In this document: piece by piece, positions 16,589 through 24,410 of the stretch
Numbering within the stretch: position 1 is the stretch's first letter
Layout: every line of letters starts with the position of its first letter
Source of the DNA: Caballeronia calidae
GTDB lineage: Bacteria; Pseudomonadota; Gammaproteobacteria; Burkholderiales; Burkholderiaceae
Direction of reading: 5' to 3'
Assembly (NCBI RefSeq): GCF_900044055.2
Contig: NZ_FCOX02000030.1
Location: 1-64,000 of the forward strand
DNA: 64,000 bases
Position numbers and translations under genes: made by a program
The notes under the pieces: model-generated
Database searches by the model: none
Told to the model about the DNA's origin: nothing
The model's input: the letters and a program-made list of their open reading frames with translations, nothing else

Positions 16589-17159
16589 TGCCGAGTTCAG
16601 CGAGGTCTTTATAACGATCACCGATGCGGTGATGCGGACGGCCACCGGTCGCGCCGCCAATGGCGATCACGAGTTCGTCGGCTGCCGGCGCATCGGGGAT
16701 GGCGAACTGGAGTGTCAGATAGTGCGAGCGGCGTCCTTCGTCGTTCTTGTCCATCATCGGGATCAGCAGCGGTGAATTCGCCGGCCCGCGCGTGTTGTTG
16801 AACGCGAGATACGACTTCGCGCCGACCGCGCTGCGATAGGTGTTGCCGAAGTGCAGCGTGTGAATCAGCGCGGATGCGTGTTCCAGTTCGCCGTCCACGC
16901 CCACGATCGCGCTCTTGCCGAAGGCTTCGACGGCCTCGCCGGAACCGGCTTCGTCGAGGATGAGCTTGGTGAGGTACGCGCTGAGTTGCGGTGCGATTTC
17001 GCGAATCTCGGGCGAGAGATCCTCGACATAGCCGCGGCCCGCCCACGGATTCTTGATGACGGCGGCGGCGCCGATCATTTTCAGTGGCTTGGAGGCGTCT
17101 TTGGCGCCGTCCACGTGAACGGTTTCGATGTGAAGAATCGATTTTCGGATGAGGCTCAT
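16557..17159 (-). CDS. PF06684 'amino acid synthesis' (AA_synth, former DUF1185) family protein, minus-strand copy
   Basis: This 200-residue protein is of the AA_synth family, described as having a variant of the Bacillus chorismate mutase fold. Conserved stretches are AAAVIKNPWAGRGYVEDLSPEI, GKSAIVGVDGELEHASALIHTL, GAKSYLAFNNTRGP and GGRPHHRIGDRYKDL. I start it at ATG 17159; an upstream in-frame start would place the operator inside the coding region. Its biochemical role is not established. As first gene of the cassette it may act on a labile ring-opened intermediate, as the similarly folded RutC does in uracil degradation (analogy only). It is transcribed divergently from its paralogue at 17378. 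Confidence 0.88.
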   Translation of the reverse strand: MSLIRKSILHIETVHVDGAKDASKPLKMIGAAAVIKNPWAGRGYVEDLSPEIREIAPQLSAYLTKLILDEAGSGEAVEAFGKSAIVGVDGELEHASALIHTLHFGNTYRSAVGAKSYLAFNNTRGPANSPLLIPMMDKNDEGRRSHYLTLQFAIPDAPAADELVIAIGGATGGRPHHRIGDRYKDLAELGNDVNNPAAVK

Positions 17160-17198
17160 GGGGAGGATCTTCTCTGAAAAGTAAGAACGTGATTGATT

Positions 17199-17225
17199 AT
17201 GGTATTCCATACTATGGGAGGCCAT
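17199..17225. promoter_or_regulatory. GntR operator-like site E (ATGGTATTCCAT) plus degenerate partner E' 15 bp away
   Basis: E (17199-17210) is a perfect ATGGNATNCCAT 40 bp upstream of the minus-strand AA_synth start. E' (17214-17225, ATGGGAGGCCAT) keeps both ATGG/CCAT arms but not the central AT. The centres are 15 bp apart with spacer ACT, the same geometry and spacer as the pair at 28516-28542. Confidence 0.7.
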
Positions 17226-17287
17226 AAGTGTATACCCTCCGCCGCCGTAATCATGCTTTGACTGAACAATCGGCGGCGTGCCGTACT

Positions 17288-17299
17288 ATGGAATACCAT
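17288..17299. promoter_or_regulatory. GntR operator-like site F (ATGGAATACCAT)
   Basis: This is a perfect match to ATGGNATNCCAT, 78 bp upstream of the plus-strand AA_synth ATG and followed by the AT-rich ATAATATATC. With site E it brackets the divergent promoter region, centre to centre 89 bp, a spacing that would allow repression of both directions. Confidence 0.75.
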
Positions 17300-17377
17300 A
17301 ATATATCTCGGATCACGGCCTCCGTACTATTCGTCTCATGCTCTTAACGCCGATGTCGGGCCTTTTCGGAGAACGAG

Positions 17378-17956
17378 ATGAAACTGGAAGTGCGCAAGCT
17401 GGTGACGTTTAGTGAGGAAACGCGGATCGAAGGCGAGAAGGCCGCCGACCGCCCGTTGAAGATGTTCGGTGTCGCGGCGGTCCTTCGAAATCCGTGGGCA
17501 GGCCGTGGGTTCGTGGAAGATCTCAAGCCTGAGATTCACGCGCTGGCGTCGCCCTTGGGCGAAATGCTGACGGCAGAAATCATCCGTGCCACAGGTTCGG
17601 GCGATGCCGTCGAAGGCTATGGCAAAGCCGCGATCGTCGGGACGTCCGGCGAAGTCGAACACGCCTCCGCGCTGATCCACACGCTTCGCTTCGGGAATCA
17701 CTTTCGCAACGCGGTGGGCGCGAAAAGCTATCTGAGCTTCACCAATCTGCGCGGCGGGCCGAACTGCCCGATCACCATTCCGCTCATGCACAAGCATGAC
17801 GAAGGAATGCGTTCGCACTACCTCACCGTCCAGTTCTCGATCGTCGATGCCCCCGCGCCGGACGAACTCGTCATTGCGCTGGGCGCGTCGATCGGCGGCC
17901 GGCCGCACCATCGCATCGGCGATCGTTATCAGGATCACAAGGAGCTGGAATCTTGA
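17378..17956 (+). CDS. PF06684 'amino acid synthesis' (AA_synth) family protein, plus-strand copy
   Basis: This 192-residue paralogue of the minus-strand AA_synth protein shares VAAVLRNPWAGRGFVEDLKPEIH, GKAAIVGTSGEVEHASALIHTL and GGRPHHRIGDRYQD. Its first 20 residues are diverged. It heads the complete cassette, followed by hydrolase, flavin reductase, LLM and aldehyde dehydrogenase, all plus strand. Its TGA stop is embedded in the start of the hydrolase gene (TTGA), indicating tight translational coupling and probably fixed stoichiometry. Function unknown; see the minus-strand copy. Confidence 0.88.
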   Translation: MKLEVRKLVTFSEETRIEGEKAADRPLKMFGVAAVLRNPWAGRGFVEDLKPEIHALASPLGEMLTAEIIRATGSGDAVEGYGKAAIVGTSGEVEHASALIHTLRFGNHFRNAVGAKSYLSFTNLRGGPNCPITIPLMHKHDEGMRSHYLTVQFSIVDAPAPDELVIALGASIGGRPHHRIGDRYQDHKELES

Positions 17957-18825
17957 AACCGCAAGAGAGCCAACTCGTCTCGGGCGGCAATATGGCCGGC
18001 ACGTGCTACAGCCTGTACGCGTCGCGCGCGGGCGAATCCAGCGAGACGGTCGTGCTGATTCATGGCGTCGGCATGAATCACCATGTGTGGGCGCCACAAA
18101 TCGACTTTCTGACGCGGCATTTTCAGGTGCTGGCCTTCGACATGCTCGGTCACGGCGGCAGTTCGCTGCCGAGCGCGCAACCTGCGCTCGATGAATATGC
18201 GGCACAGGTCAAGGCGCTGCTCGACACGCTGAATATCGAAAGTGCGCATATCGTCGGACATTCGATGGGCGCGCTGGTCGCACTCGAATTCGCGCTTTCG
18301 TATTCGGAGCGCACGCTCAGTGTCGCCGCGCTCAATGCGGTCTATGACCGCTCGCCTGAACAACGCGCTGCAATCGTCGGACGCGCGGATTCGCTGGATT
18401 CGGGCACGGCAATGGCAGGCGTCGATGACACGATTGCGCGCTGGTTCGGCGATCCGATTCCTTCTTCGCTGAAGCAATCAGCGCATGATTTACGTCACGT
18501 GCTTCTGACGGTTCAACCGGTGGGCTATGCGCGCACGTATCGGCTATTCGCGAATTCCGACGACGCGCATGTGCATCGTTTGCCTGAACTGGCGGTTCCG
18601 GCGCTTTTCCTCACGGGAGAATGCGATCCCAATTCCAGCCCCGACATGTCGCGGGCGATGGCGGCCGTGACGCCTGAGGGAAGCGCCGAGATCATCGCGG
18701 GCGCGCGACACATGATGTCCGTGACCGATCCCGACGAAGTGAACGAAAGGCTTATCCGTTTTCTATTGAATTCGTCGGAAAGAGTCAAAGCCGACGCAGA
18801 AACTAAAGGAGCGCGTCATGAATGA
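17953..18825 (+). CDS. Alpha/beta-fold hydrolase (copy 2)
   Basis: This 290-residue hydrolase is collinear with copy 1 (2678-3550): MKPQESQLVSG against MKPEASRLVAG, HGVGMNH at residue 38, GHSMGAL with Ser104, TGECDPNSSP (Asp225) and GARHMM (His253). The start is TTG, overlapping the previous stop as TTGA, with GGAG 8 bp upstream. The paralogue's ATG at the same residue supports this choice. It overlaps the flavin reductase gene by 8 bp, exactly as in copy 1, so the hydrolase-reductase pair was duplicated as a unit. Confidence 0.88.
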   Translation: MKPQESQLVSGGNMAGTCYSLYASRAGESSETVVLIHGVGMNHHVWAPQIDFLTRHFQVLAFDMLGHGGSSLPSAQPALDEYAAQVKALLDTLNIESAHIVGHSMGALVALEFALSYSERTLSVAALNAVYDRSPEQRAAIVGRADSLDSGTAMAGVDDTIARWFGDPIPSSLKQSAHDLRHVLLTVQPVGYARTYRLFANSDDAHVHRLPELAVPALFLTGECDPNSSPDMSRAMAAVTPEGSAEIIAGARHMMSVTDPDEVNERLIRFLLNSSERVKADAETKGARHE

Positions 18826-19771
18826 GACGGTAGTCGAAAAGACGCTGGATCCGCTGGAGTTTCGTCGCGCGCTGGGCGCGTTCGTCACCGGCGTGACGGT
18901 GGTCACGACGATTCAGGAGGACGGTTCGCCGCGAGGTTTCACGGCCAACTCCTTCAGTTCCGTATCGCTCGATCCGCCGCTCGTTCTCGTCTGCATCGCG
19001 AAGACCGCATCGAGTCATGCAGTCTTTTCGAAGACCGATCACTTCGCCGTGAGCGTGCTGGCGGAAGATCAGAAGTCGGTATCGGGCGTGTTCGCTTCGA
19101 AGGCCGCCGACAAGTTCGCTCAAGTCGAATGGCATACGCGAACCACCGGCGCACCGCTCATGACCGGCGCCGCCGCGAGCTTCGATTGCACGACCCATCA
19201 GGTCGTCGATGCGGGCGATCACATCATCCTGATCGGTCGCGTGGTGGAGTTCACGCATACGTCGTCTTCGCCGCTTGGTTATTGTCGCGGCGCGTATGTC
19301 AACTTCAGTCTGACGCAGGACGCGCTCACCGCGGCCGGCTCAACGGCGAAAGTCGGTGCGATTCTCGAACACGACGACCGCATTGCGCTTCTCGAAACCC
19401 CTCGCGGACTGGAGTTGCCAACGGGCGTGAAGCTCGAACCGGCTAGCAACGCGAATAGCCTGCGCGGCGTGCTTGCAAAGCTCGGCCTCGAAGCGAATCT
19501 GGATTTCCTTTTCGCCGTTTTCGAAGAACAAAGCGATCAACCCGGCGTGCATGTCTACTATCGCGGACGCGTGCTCGATAACAGCGGCGTCGCGGCAAAC
19601 AGTTCGCTTCGCATGATTCCCCTGAATGAGATTCCCTGGGATCAAGTACGCGACAGCGCCGTGAAATCGATGCTTCAGCGCTATGTGCGCGAGCGGAGTG
19701 AAGACGCGTTCGGCATCTATGTAGGCGACTCGGAAACGGGAACGGTGCAGTCGCTTGCACCCCAGCATTGA
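18818..19771 (+). CDS. Flavin reductase fused to a degenerate Nudix-like domain (copy 2)
   Basis: This 317-residue paralogue of the protein at 3543-4499 has the same architecture: FMN-binding split barrel (about 1-170; GFTANSFSSVSLDPPLVLVC) and a C-terminal Nudix-like domain. The Nudix box is again degenerate, with RGVLAKLGL where active enzymes have REUxEExGU. AAAGGAG precedes the ATG. It should reduce FMN with NAD(P)H for the LLM monooxygenase encoded 90 bp downstream. Preservation of the dead Nudix domain in both copies argues that it has a non-catalytic function. Confidence 0.87.
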   Translation: MNETVVEKTLDPLEFRRALGAFVTGVTVVTTIQEDGSPRGFTANSFSSVSLDPPLVLVCIAKTASSHAVFSKTDHFAVSVLAEDQKSVSGVFASKAADKFAQVEWHTRTTGAPLMTGAAASFDCTTHQVVDAGDHIILIGRVVEFTHTSSSPLGYCRGAYVNFSLTQDALTAAGSTAKVGAILEHDDRIALLETPRGLELPTGVKLEPASNANSLRGVLAKLGLEANLDFLFAVFEEQSDQPGVHVYYRGRVLDNSGVAANSSLRMIPLNEIPWDQVRDSAVKSMLQRYVRERSEDAFGIYVGDSETGTVQSLAPQH

Positions 19772-19861
19772 ACGACGAACGAAGTTATCAGGAAAAGACA
19801 GTCGGGCGCGACACGCGGTAAGTGATTGGGCACGACGTGAACAATCAGTGGAGAAGACGAG

Positions 19862-20905
19862 ATGAAATTTTCTTTGTTTTTGCATATGGAGCGATACGAC
19901 ACCAAGACGTCGCATCGCGAATTGTTCGACCAGATGACCGAACTCGTGCAGCTCGCCGAGCGCGGCGGCTTCGAGACGGCCTGGATCGGCGAACACCACG
20001 CGATGGAATTCACGATCGCGCCGAATCCCTTCGTCAATCTGTCTTATCTCGCAGCGAAGACGGACAAGATTCGTCTCGGAACGGGCACTGTCATCGCTCC
20101 TTTCTGGCATCCGATCGCGCTTGCCGGTGAAGCGGGAATGGTCGATGTCGCGAGTAACGGGCGGCTCGATATCGGCATCGCGCGAGGCGCTTACTCGTTC
20201 GAATACGAACGGCTCTTGCCGGGTCTCGACGCAATGAGCGCTGGCGCGCGCATGCGCGAACTCGTTCCGGCGCTGCGCAAGCTGTTCAAGGGCGATTACG
20301 CGCATCAGGGTGAATTCTGGTCGTGGCCTTCGACCACGCCGGTGCCGCGTCCGATTCAGCAGCCGTATCCGCCGCTGTGGCTTGCCGCGCGTGATCCGAG
20401 TTCGCATGCCTTCGCGGTGGCCAACGGCTGCAACGTGCAAGTCACGTCGCTCGCTGCGGGTGACGCGGAAGTCGTGAGTCTCATGGATCGATTCAACGCC
20501 GCTTGCGCCGCGCACCCCGATGTTCCGCGTCCGCAAGTGATGATGCTGATGCACACGTTCGTCGGCGAAGATGCGGCGGAAGTCGACGCAGGTGTCGAAG
20601 ATCTTGCGCGGTTCTATCGCTACTTCAGCAAGTGGTTCAAGAACGAGCGTCCTATCGAACAAGGTTTTATCGAGCAGCTCACGGACGCGGACGTCGATAT
20701 GTTCCCGCAATACTCCGCCGAGTCGATTCGAAAGAATCTGGTGATTGGCGAAGCAGCCGATGTGATCGCGCGTTTGAAAAGCTATGAAGAACTTGGCTAT
20801 GACCAGTACAGCTTCTGGCTCGACAGCCATATGAGTTTCGAGCGCAAAAAGAAGTCGCTGCAATTGTTCATCGACAAGGTTATGCCTGCATTCCAGACGC
20901 GATAA
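19862..20905 (+). CDS. LLM class flavin-dependent monooxygenase (luciferase-like), plus-strand copy
   Basis: This 347-residue LLM enzyme is collinear with the minus-strand copy: MKFSLFLHMERYD, TAWIGEHHAMEFTIAPNPF, IRLGTGTVIAPFWHPIALAGE, GRLDIGIARGAYSFEYERLLP and SFWLDSHMSFERKKKSLQL. It is the presumed oxygenase of the complete cassette, using reduced FMN from the protein encoded just before it. Two diverged LLM copies in one regulon could act on successive intermediates or on related substrates. Substrate is unknown. Confidence 0.9.
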   Translation: MKFSLFLHMERYDTKTSHRELFDQMTELVQLAERGGFETAWIGEHHAMEFTIAPNPFVNLSYLAAKTDKIRLGTGTVIAPFWHPIALAGEAGMVDVASNGRLDIGIARGAYSFEYERLLPGLDAMSAGARMRELVPALRKLFKGDYAHQGEFWSWPSTTPVPRPIQQPYPPLWLAARDPSSHAFAVANGCNVQVTSLAAGDAEVVSLMDRFNAACAAHPDVPRPQVMMLMHTFVGEDAAEVDAGVEDLARFYRYFSKWFKNERPIEQGFIEQLTDADVDMFPQYSAESIRKNLVIGEAADVIARLKSYEELGYDQYSFWLDSHMSFERKKKSLQLFIDKVMPAFQTR

Positions 20906-20946
20906 GGCGAACGCGAATCGTATTCTTCAAATCAGGAGCGGCCGAC

Positions 20947-22419
20947 ATGGTGCAGCGGTTTCAGCAATATATCGATGGTGCATTCGAAGACGCGAAGGAA
21001 CACTTCGATAGCATCGATCCGTCCACAGGCGAAGTCTGGGCACACATGCCATCCGCAAGCGCGGACGATGTGGATCGTGCGGTGCAGGCGGCGCACCGTG
21101 CCTCCATGGACCCGGCGTGGGCGAATCTGAACGCAACCGCGCGCGGCAAGCTGCTATATCGTCTCGCGGAACTGGTCGCGCAACATGCGCCCCGGCTCGC
21201 CGAACTCGAAACGCGGGATAGCGGCAAGCTCATTCGCGAGACGCGGGCACAGATCGGCTATGTCGCGGAGTATTACCGCTATTACGCGGGCATCGCCGAC
21301 AAGATGCAGGGCGCGTGGCTTCCCGTCGATAAGCCCGACATGGAAGTGACGGTGCGTCGAGAACCCGTCGGCGTGGTGGCCGCGATCGTGCCGTGGAATT
21401 CGCAACTGTTTCTGTCCGCGGTAAAAGTGGGACCGGCGCTCGCCGCTGGCTGCACGATCGTGCTCAAGGCTTCAGAAGACGGTCCCGCTCCGTTGCTCGA
21501 ATTCGCGCGGCTGGTCCACGAAGCGGGCTTCCCGAAAGGCGTCGTCAACGTCGTGACGGGCTTCGGCAACGCGTGCGGACGCACGCTTACGAGCCATCCG
21601 CTCGTGTCGAAGATCGCGTTTACCGGCGGACCCGAAACGGCCCGTCATGTCGTGCGGAACTCGGCGGATAACCTTGCAGCGATGTCGCTCGAACTGGGTG
21701 GCAAATCGCCGGTACTGGTGTTCGACGATGCCGATATCGAAAGCGCGTGCAATGCCGTCGTCGCGGGTATTTTTGCGGCGACCGGACAAAGCTGCGTCGC
21801 CGGATCGCGTCTGGTGATTCAACGCGGCATTCACGATGCTTTCGTGGCGAAGCTCGTCGAGAAGGCCGAAGCGATTCGAATCGGCGATCCTCAGGATATG
21901 GCCACCGAAATGGGTCCGTTGGCCACTCGCCGACAACTCGACCATATCCAGAAAGTGCTGAAGGAAAGCGTCGAAGCGGGAGCCCGCGTGGCAACGGGCG
22001 GAAGCCAGCCTTCCGATAAAACCCGCGGCTTTTATTTCCAGCCGACGATTGTCGATTGCCCCAACACGCAAGTGCCGAGTGTGACGAACGAGTTGTTCGG
22101 TCCGGTGCTGAGCGTCGTGACATTCGATACCGAAGCGGAAGCCATCGCCATAGCCAACGACACGCGCTATGGCCTTGCATCGGGTGTCTTTACGACGAAC
22201 CTGACGCGCGCGCATCGGCTCTCGCGTGCGCTGCGTGCGGGCATCGTCTGGGTGAATACCTATCGCGTCGTATCGCCCATCGTGCCGTTCGGCGGTTATG
22301 GCTTGAGCGGCCTGGGCCGTGAAGGCGGCTTCGATGCGGCGATGGAATACACGCGAACGAAGTCCGTCTGGATTCGAACCTCCGATGAACCGATCGTCGA
22401 TCCGTTCGTCATGCGATGA
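20947..22419 (+). CDS. Aldehyde dehydrogenase (cassette copy, plus strand)
   Basis: This 490-residue NAD(P)+ aldehyde dehydrogenase is a paralogue of the one at 13082-14551. It has catalytic Cys283 in TGQSCVAGSRL, Glu in LELGGKSPVLVF, FTGGPETARHVV and C-terminal FGGYGLSGLGREGG. It follows the LLM gene by 41 bp and closes the repeated five-gene cassette. It probably oxidises the aldehyde produced from the ring-opened substrate. Confidence 0.9.
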   Translation: MVQRFQQYIDGAFEDAKEHFDSIDPSTGEVWAHMPSASADDVDRAVQAAHRASMDPAWANLNATARGKLLYRLAELVAQHAPRLAELETRDSGKLIRETRAQIGYVAEYYRYYAGIADKMQGAWLPVDKPDMEVTVRREPVGVVAAIVPWNSQLFLSAVKVGPALAAGCTIVLKASEDGPAPLLEFARLVHEAGFPKGVVNVVTGFGNACGRTLTSHPLVSKIAFTGGPETARHVVRNSADNLAAMSLELGGKSPVLVFDDADIESACNAVVAGIFAATGQSCVAGSRLVIQRGIHDAFVAKLVEKAEAIRIGDPQDMATEMGPLATRRQLDHIQKVLKESVEAGARVATGGSQPSDKTRGFYFQPTIVDCPNTQVPSVTNELFGPVLSVVTFDTEAEAIAIANDTRYGLASGVFTTNLTRAHRLSRALRAGIVWVNTYRVVSPIVPFGGYGLSGLGREGGFDAAMEYTRTKSVWIRTSDEPIVDPFVMR

Positions 22420-22445
22420 ACGTGCTCGAGCCTCAAGCTCGTTCA
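22417..22445 (+). promoter_or_regulatory. Hairpin overlapping the stop codon of the aldehyde dehydrogenase
   Basis: TGAACGTGCT (starting with the stop codon) and AGCTCGTTCA pair at 9 of 10 positions around a 9-nt loop. There is no T-run, so read-through into the alcohol dehydrogenase gene is likely. It may be a processing or partial-attenuation point that sets lower expression of the downstream polyester genes. Confidence 0.4.
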
Positions 22446-22477
22446 TGCGTTCGTGACTATCTAATGGAACCAACAGA

Positions 22478-23605
22478 ATGAAGATCAAAGCTGCTGTTTT
22501 GGAGGCTATGGGCGCGACGGCTCCCTATGCGGTTTCCCGTCCCCTGAAAATCGAAGACATCGAGCTTGCTCCACCGGGACCGGGCGAAGTGTCGATCAAG
22601 ATCGCCGCGGCGGGGCTTTGCCACTCCGATCTATCGGTGATCAACGGCGACCGGCCGCGTCCGATGCCGATGGCGCTCGGCCATGAAGCCGCCGGCGTCG
22701 TCCAGGAACTGGGCGCGGATGTCACCGATCTTCAGGTGGGCGACCATGTCGTCGTCGTATTCGTGCCGAGTTGCGGGCACTGCGCGCCGTGTGCGGAAGG
22801 ACGGCCCGCGCTGTGCGAGCCGGGTGCCGCCGCGAACGGCGCGGGTACGCTGCTTTCCGGTTCACGCCGTCTCACCCGCGATGGCGAAGTCGTCAATCAT
22901 CATCTTGGCTGCTCTGTCTTCGCCGAATATGCGACCGTGTCGCGCCGCTCGGTCGTGAAGATCGATCCGAGCGTGCCGCTCGACGAAGCGGCGTTATTCG
23001 GCTGCGCGGTGCTGACGGGCGTAGGCGCCGTCGTGAACACCGCACAGGTTCGTGTCGGCGCGTCGGTGGCTGTCATCGGCCTGGGCGGTGTGGGACTGGC
23101 GGCGCTCATCGGCGCTCATGCGGCGGGCGCGCGGCAGATCATCGCGATCGACCTGTCGGATGAAAAGCTGGAGCAGGCCAAGAGTCTCGGCGCTACGCAC
23201 GTCGTCAATGCAGGCCGCGAAGATGCGCTCGCGCACATTCGCGAGTTGAGTTCGGGCGGTGTCGAATACGCCTTCGAATTCGCCGGATCGATCCGCGCGC
23301 TGGACCTCGCGTACAACATCACGCGCCGTGGCGGATCGACCGTCACTGCGGGCTTGCCGCCTTCGACCGCGCGCTGGCCCATGCCCGCCGTGAGTCTCGT
23401 GGCTGAAGAGCGCACCGTGAAAGGCAGTTATATCGGCACGTGCGTTCCGTCGCGCGATATCCCGCACTTCATCGAGCTATACAAGCAAGGCCGTTTGCCG
23501 GTGGACAAACTGCTCACTGGCCGATTGACGCTCGACGAGATCAATCACGGCTTCGATCTCTTGCACGAAGGCCGCGCGATTCGCCAGGTGGTGGTGTTCG
23601 AATGA
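22478..23605 (+). CDS. Zinc-dependent alcohol dehydrogenase (MDR, class III-like)
   Basis: This 375-residue medium-chain dehydrogenase has catalytic-zinc Cys and His in GLCHSDLSVI and GHEAAG, a structural-zinc lobe (CGHCAPCAEGRPALC) and a Rossmann motif VIGLGGVGLAALIGAH. It interconverts an alcohol and an aldehyde or ketone with NAD(P)H. Downstream genes encode PHA synthase subunits and a CoA-transferase. I therefore infer that it may reduce the pathway's semialdehyde to a hydroxy acid, opposing the aldehyde dehydrogenases. Its TGA overlaps the next start as ATGA. Confidence 0.87.
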   Translation: MKIKAAVLEAMGATAPYAVSRPLKIEDIELAPPGPGEVSIKIAAAGLCHSDLSVINGDRPRPMPMALGHEAAGVVQELGADVTDLQVGDHVVVVFVPSCGHCAPCAEGRPALCEPGAAANGAGTLLSGSRRLTRDGEVVNHHLGCSVFAEYATVSRRSVVKIDPSVPLDEAALFGCAVLTGVGAVVNTAQVRVGASVAVIGLGGVGLAALIGAHAAGARQIIAIDLSDEKLEQAKSLGATHVVNAGREDALAHIRELSSGGVEYAFEFAGSIRALDLAYNITRRGGSTVTAGLPPSTARWPMPAVSLVAEERTVKGSYIGTCVPSRDIPHFIELYKQGRLPVDKLLTGRLTLDEINHGFDLLHEGRAIRQVVVFE

Positions 23606-24402
23606 GCGACGCCAACGCAAACTGGACCGACGGATGGAATGCCATGCAGCAAGCGTTCTTCACGTCGATGAATCCTTCGGCGGCAGAGACCGCGAAACCG
23701 CTCATGCAGGAACAGTTCGCGGACTTGCAGGAAACGTGGAAAGAGTCCATCGAAAAGTGGACTTCCTTCGTCAAGAGCGGCGCCGACTCCGACGCGTGGA
23801 CGCCGCAAGCGCTGAGCGAGATGTTCTCCCCTGCGCGATGGAGCGGCCGTGGCGCGGGCGCATTCGATGCCAGTTTGCAGCGCGTGATCGAAGGGCCCAA
23901 GTACGCGACGCTCTGGGACTTCGATCGAAAGATCGCTGAATTGCAGAAGAAGGCGAGAGAGCGAGATCAGGCTGTGCTGGCTTATCAGGCCATCGTGCAA
24001 CGCGCATGGAACACGGCGCTCGAACGCTTGATGAAGTCGATGTCGTCATCCGAAGAAGGTGCGCCATCGACATGGCGCGGTCTGACCGATCGCTGGTTGA
24101 AGATCGCGAACGAAACGCTGATCGAGGCGCACCGGTCGGATGAATTCGTCGAAGCGCAAACGCGCATGTTGCGCGCAGCGTCGGATCATCGATTGAAGGA
24201 GCGCGCGATCGCCGAGTCGTGGTGCGAGGCTTATCACATCCCGACGCGCACTGAAGTCGATGAAATGCAGCGCACGATAACCGAATTGCGCCGGCAGGTT
24301 CGCCTGCTGCAACGACACAACGCGGCGCAACAAGAGACGACGACGCAGCCGGTTCGAAAGACCCGCGCGGCATCGAAGGCCACACGCCCGGTCCATTCCT
24401 GA
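23602..24402 (+). CDS. phaE: Class III PHA synthase subunit PhaE-like
   Basis: This 266-residue protein has a Trp-rich helical body (WKESIEKWTSFVKSG; ERLMKSM, then WLKIANETLIEAHRSDEF). Near residue 220 is the PhaE-typical C-terminal PTRTEVDEMQRTITELRR coiled-coil segment, followed by a basic tail. It starts within the previous stop (ATGA). PhaE has no catalysis of its own but is needed for class III PhaC activity. It is shorter than usual PhaE proteins (about 350 residues). The assignment is strengthened by the adjacent PhaC. Confidence 0.8.
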   Translation: MSDANANWTDGWNAMQQAFFTSMNPSAAETAKPLMQEQFADLQETWKESIEKWTSFVKSGADSDAWTPQALSEMFSPARWSGRGAGAFDASLQRVIEGPKYATLWDFDRKIAELQKKARERDQAVLAYQAIVQRAWNTALERLMKSMSSSEEGAPSTWRGLTDRWLKIANETLIEAHRSDEFVEAQTRMLRAASDHRLKERAIAESWCEAYHIPTRTEVDEMQRTITELRRQVRLLQRHNAAQQETTTQPVRKTRAASKATRPVHS

Positions 24403-24410
24403 GAGAACGT

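Noticed and set aside
17378..22419. Plus cassette as a standard Rut (uracil) operon
   Set aside because: The LLM, flavin reductase and hydrolase are only class-level analogues. There is no RutB-type isochorismatase, no Rid-family RutC, no NCS2 RutG and no TetR-type RutR.
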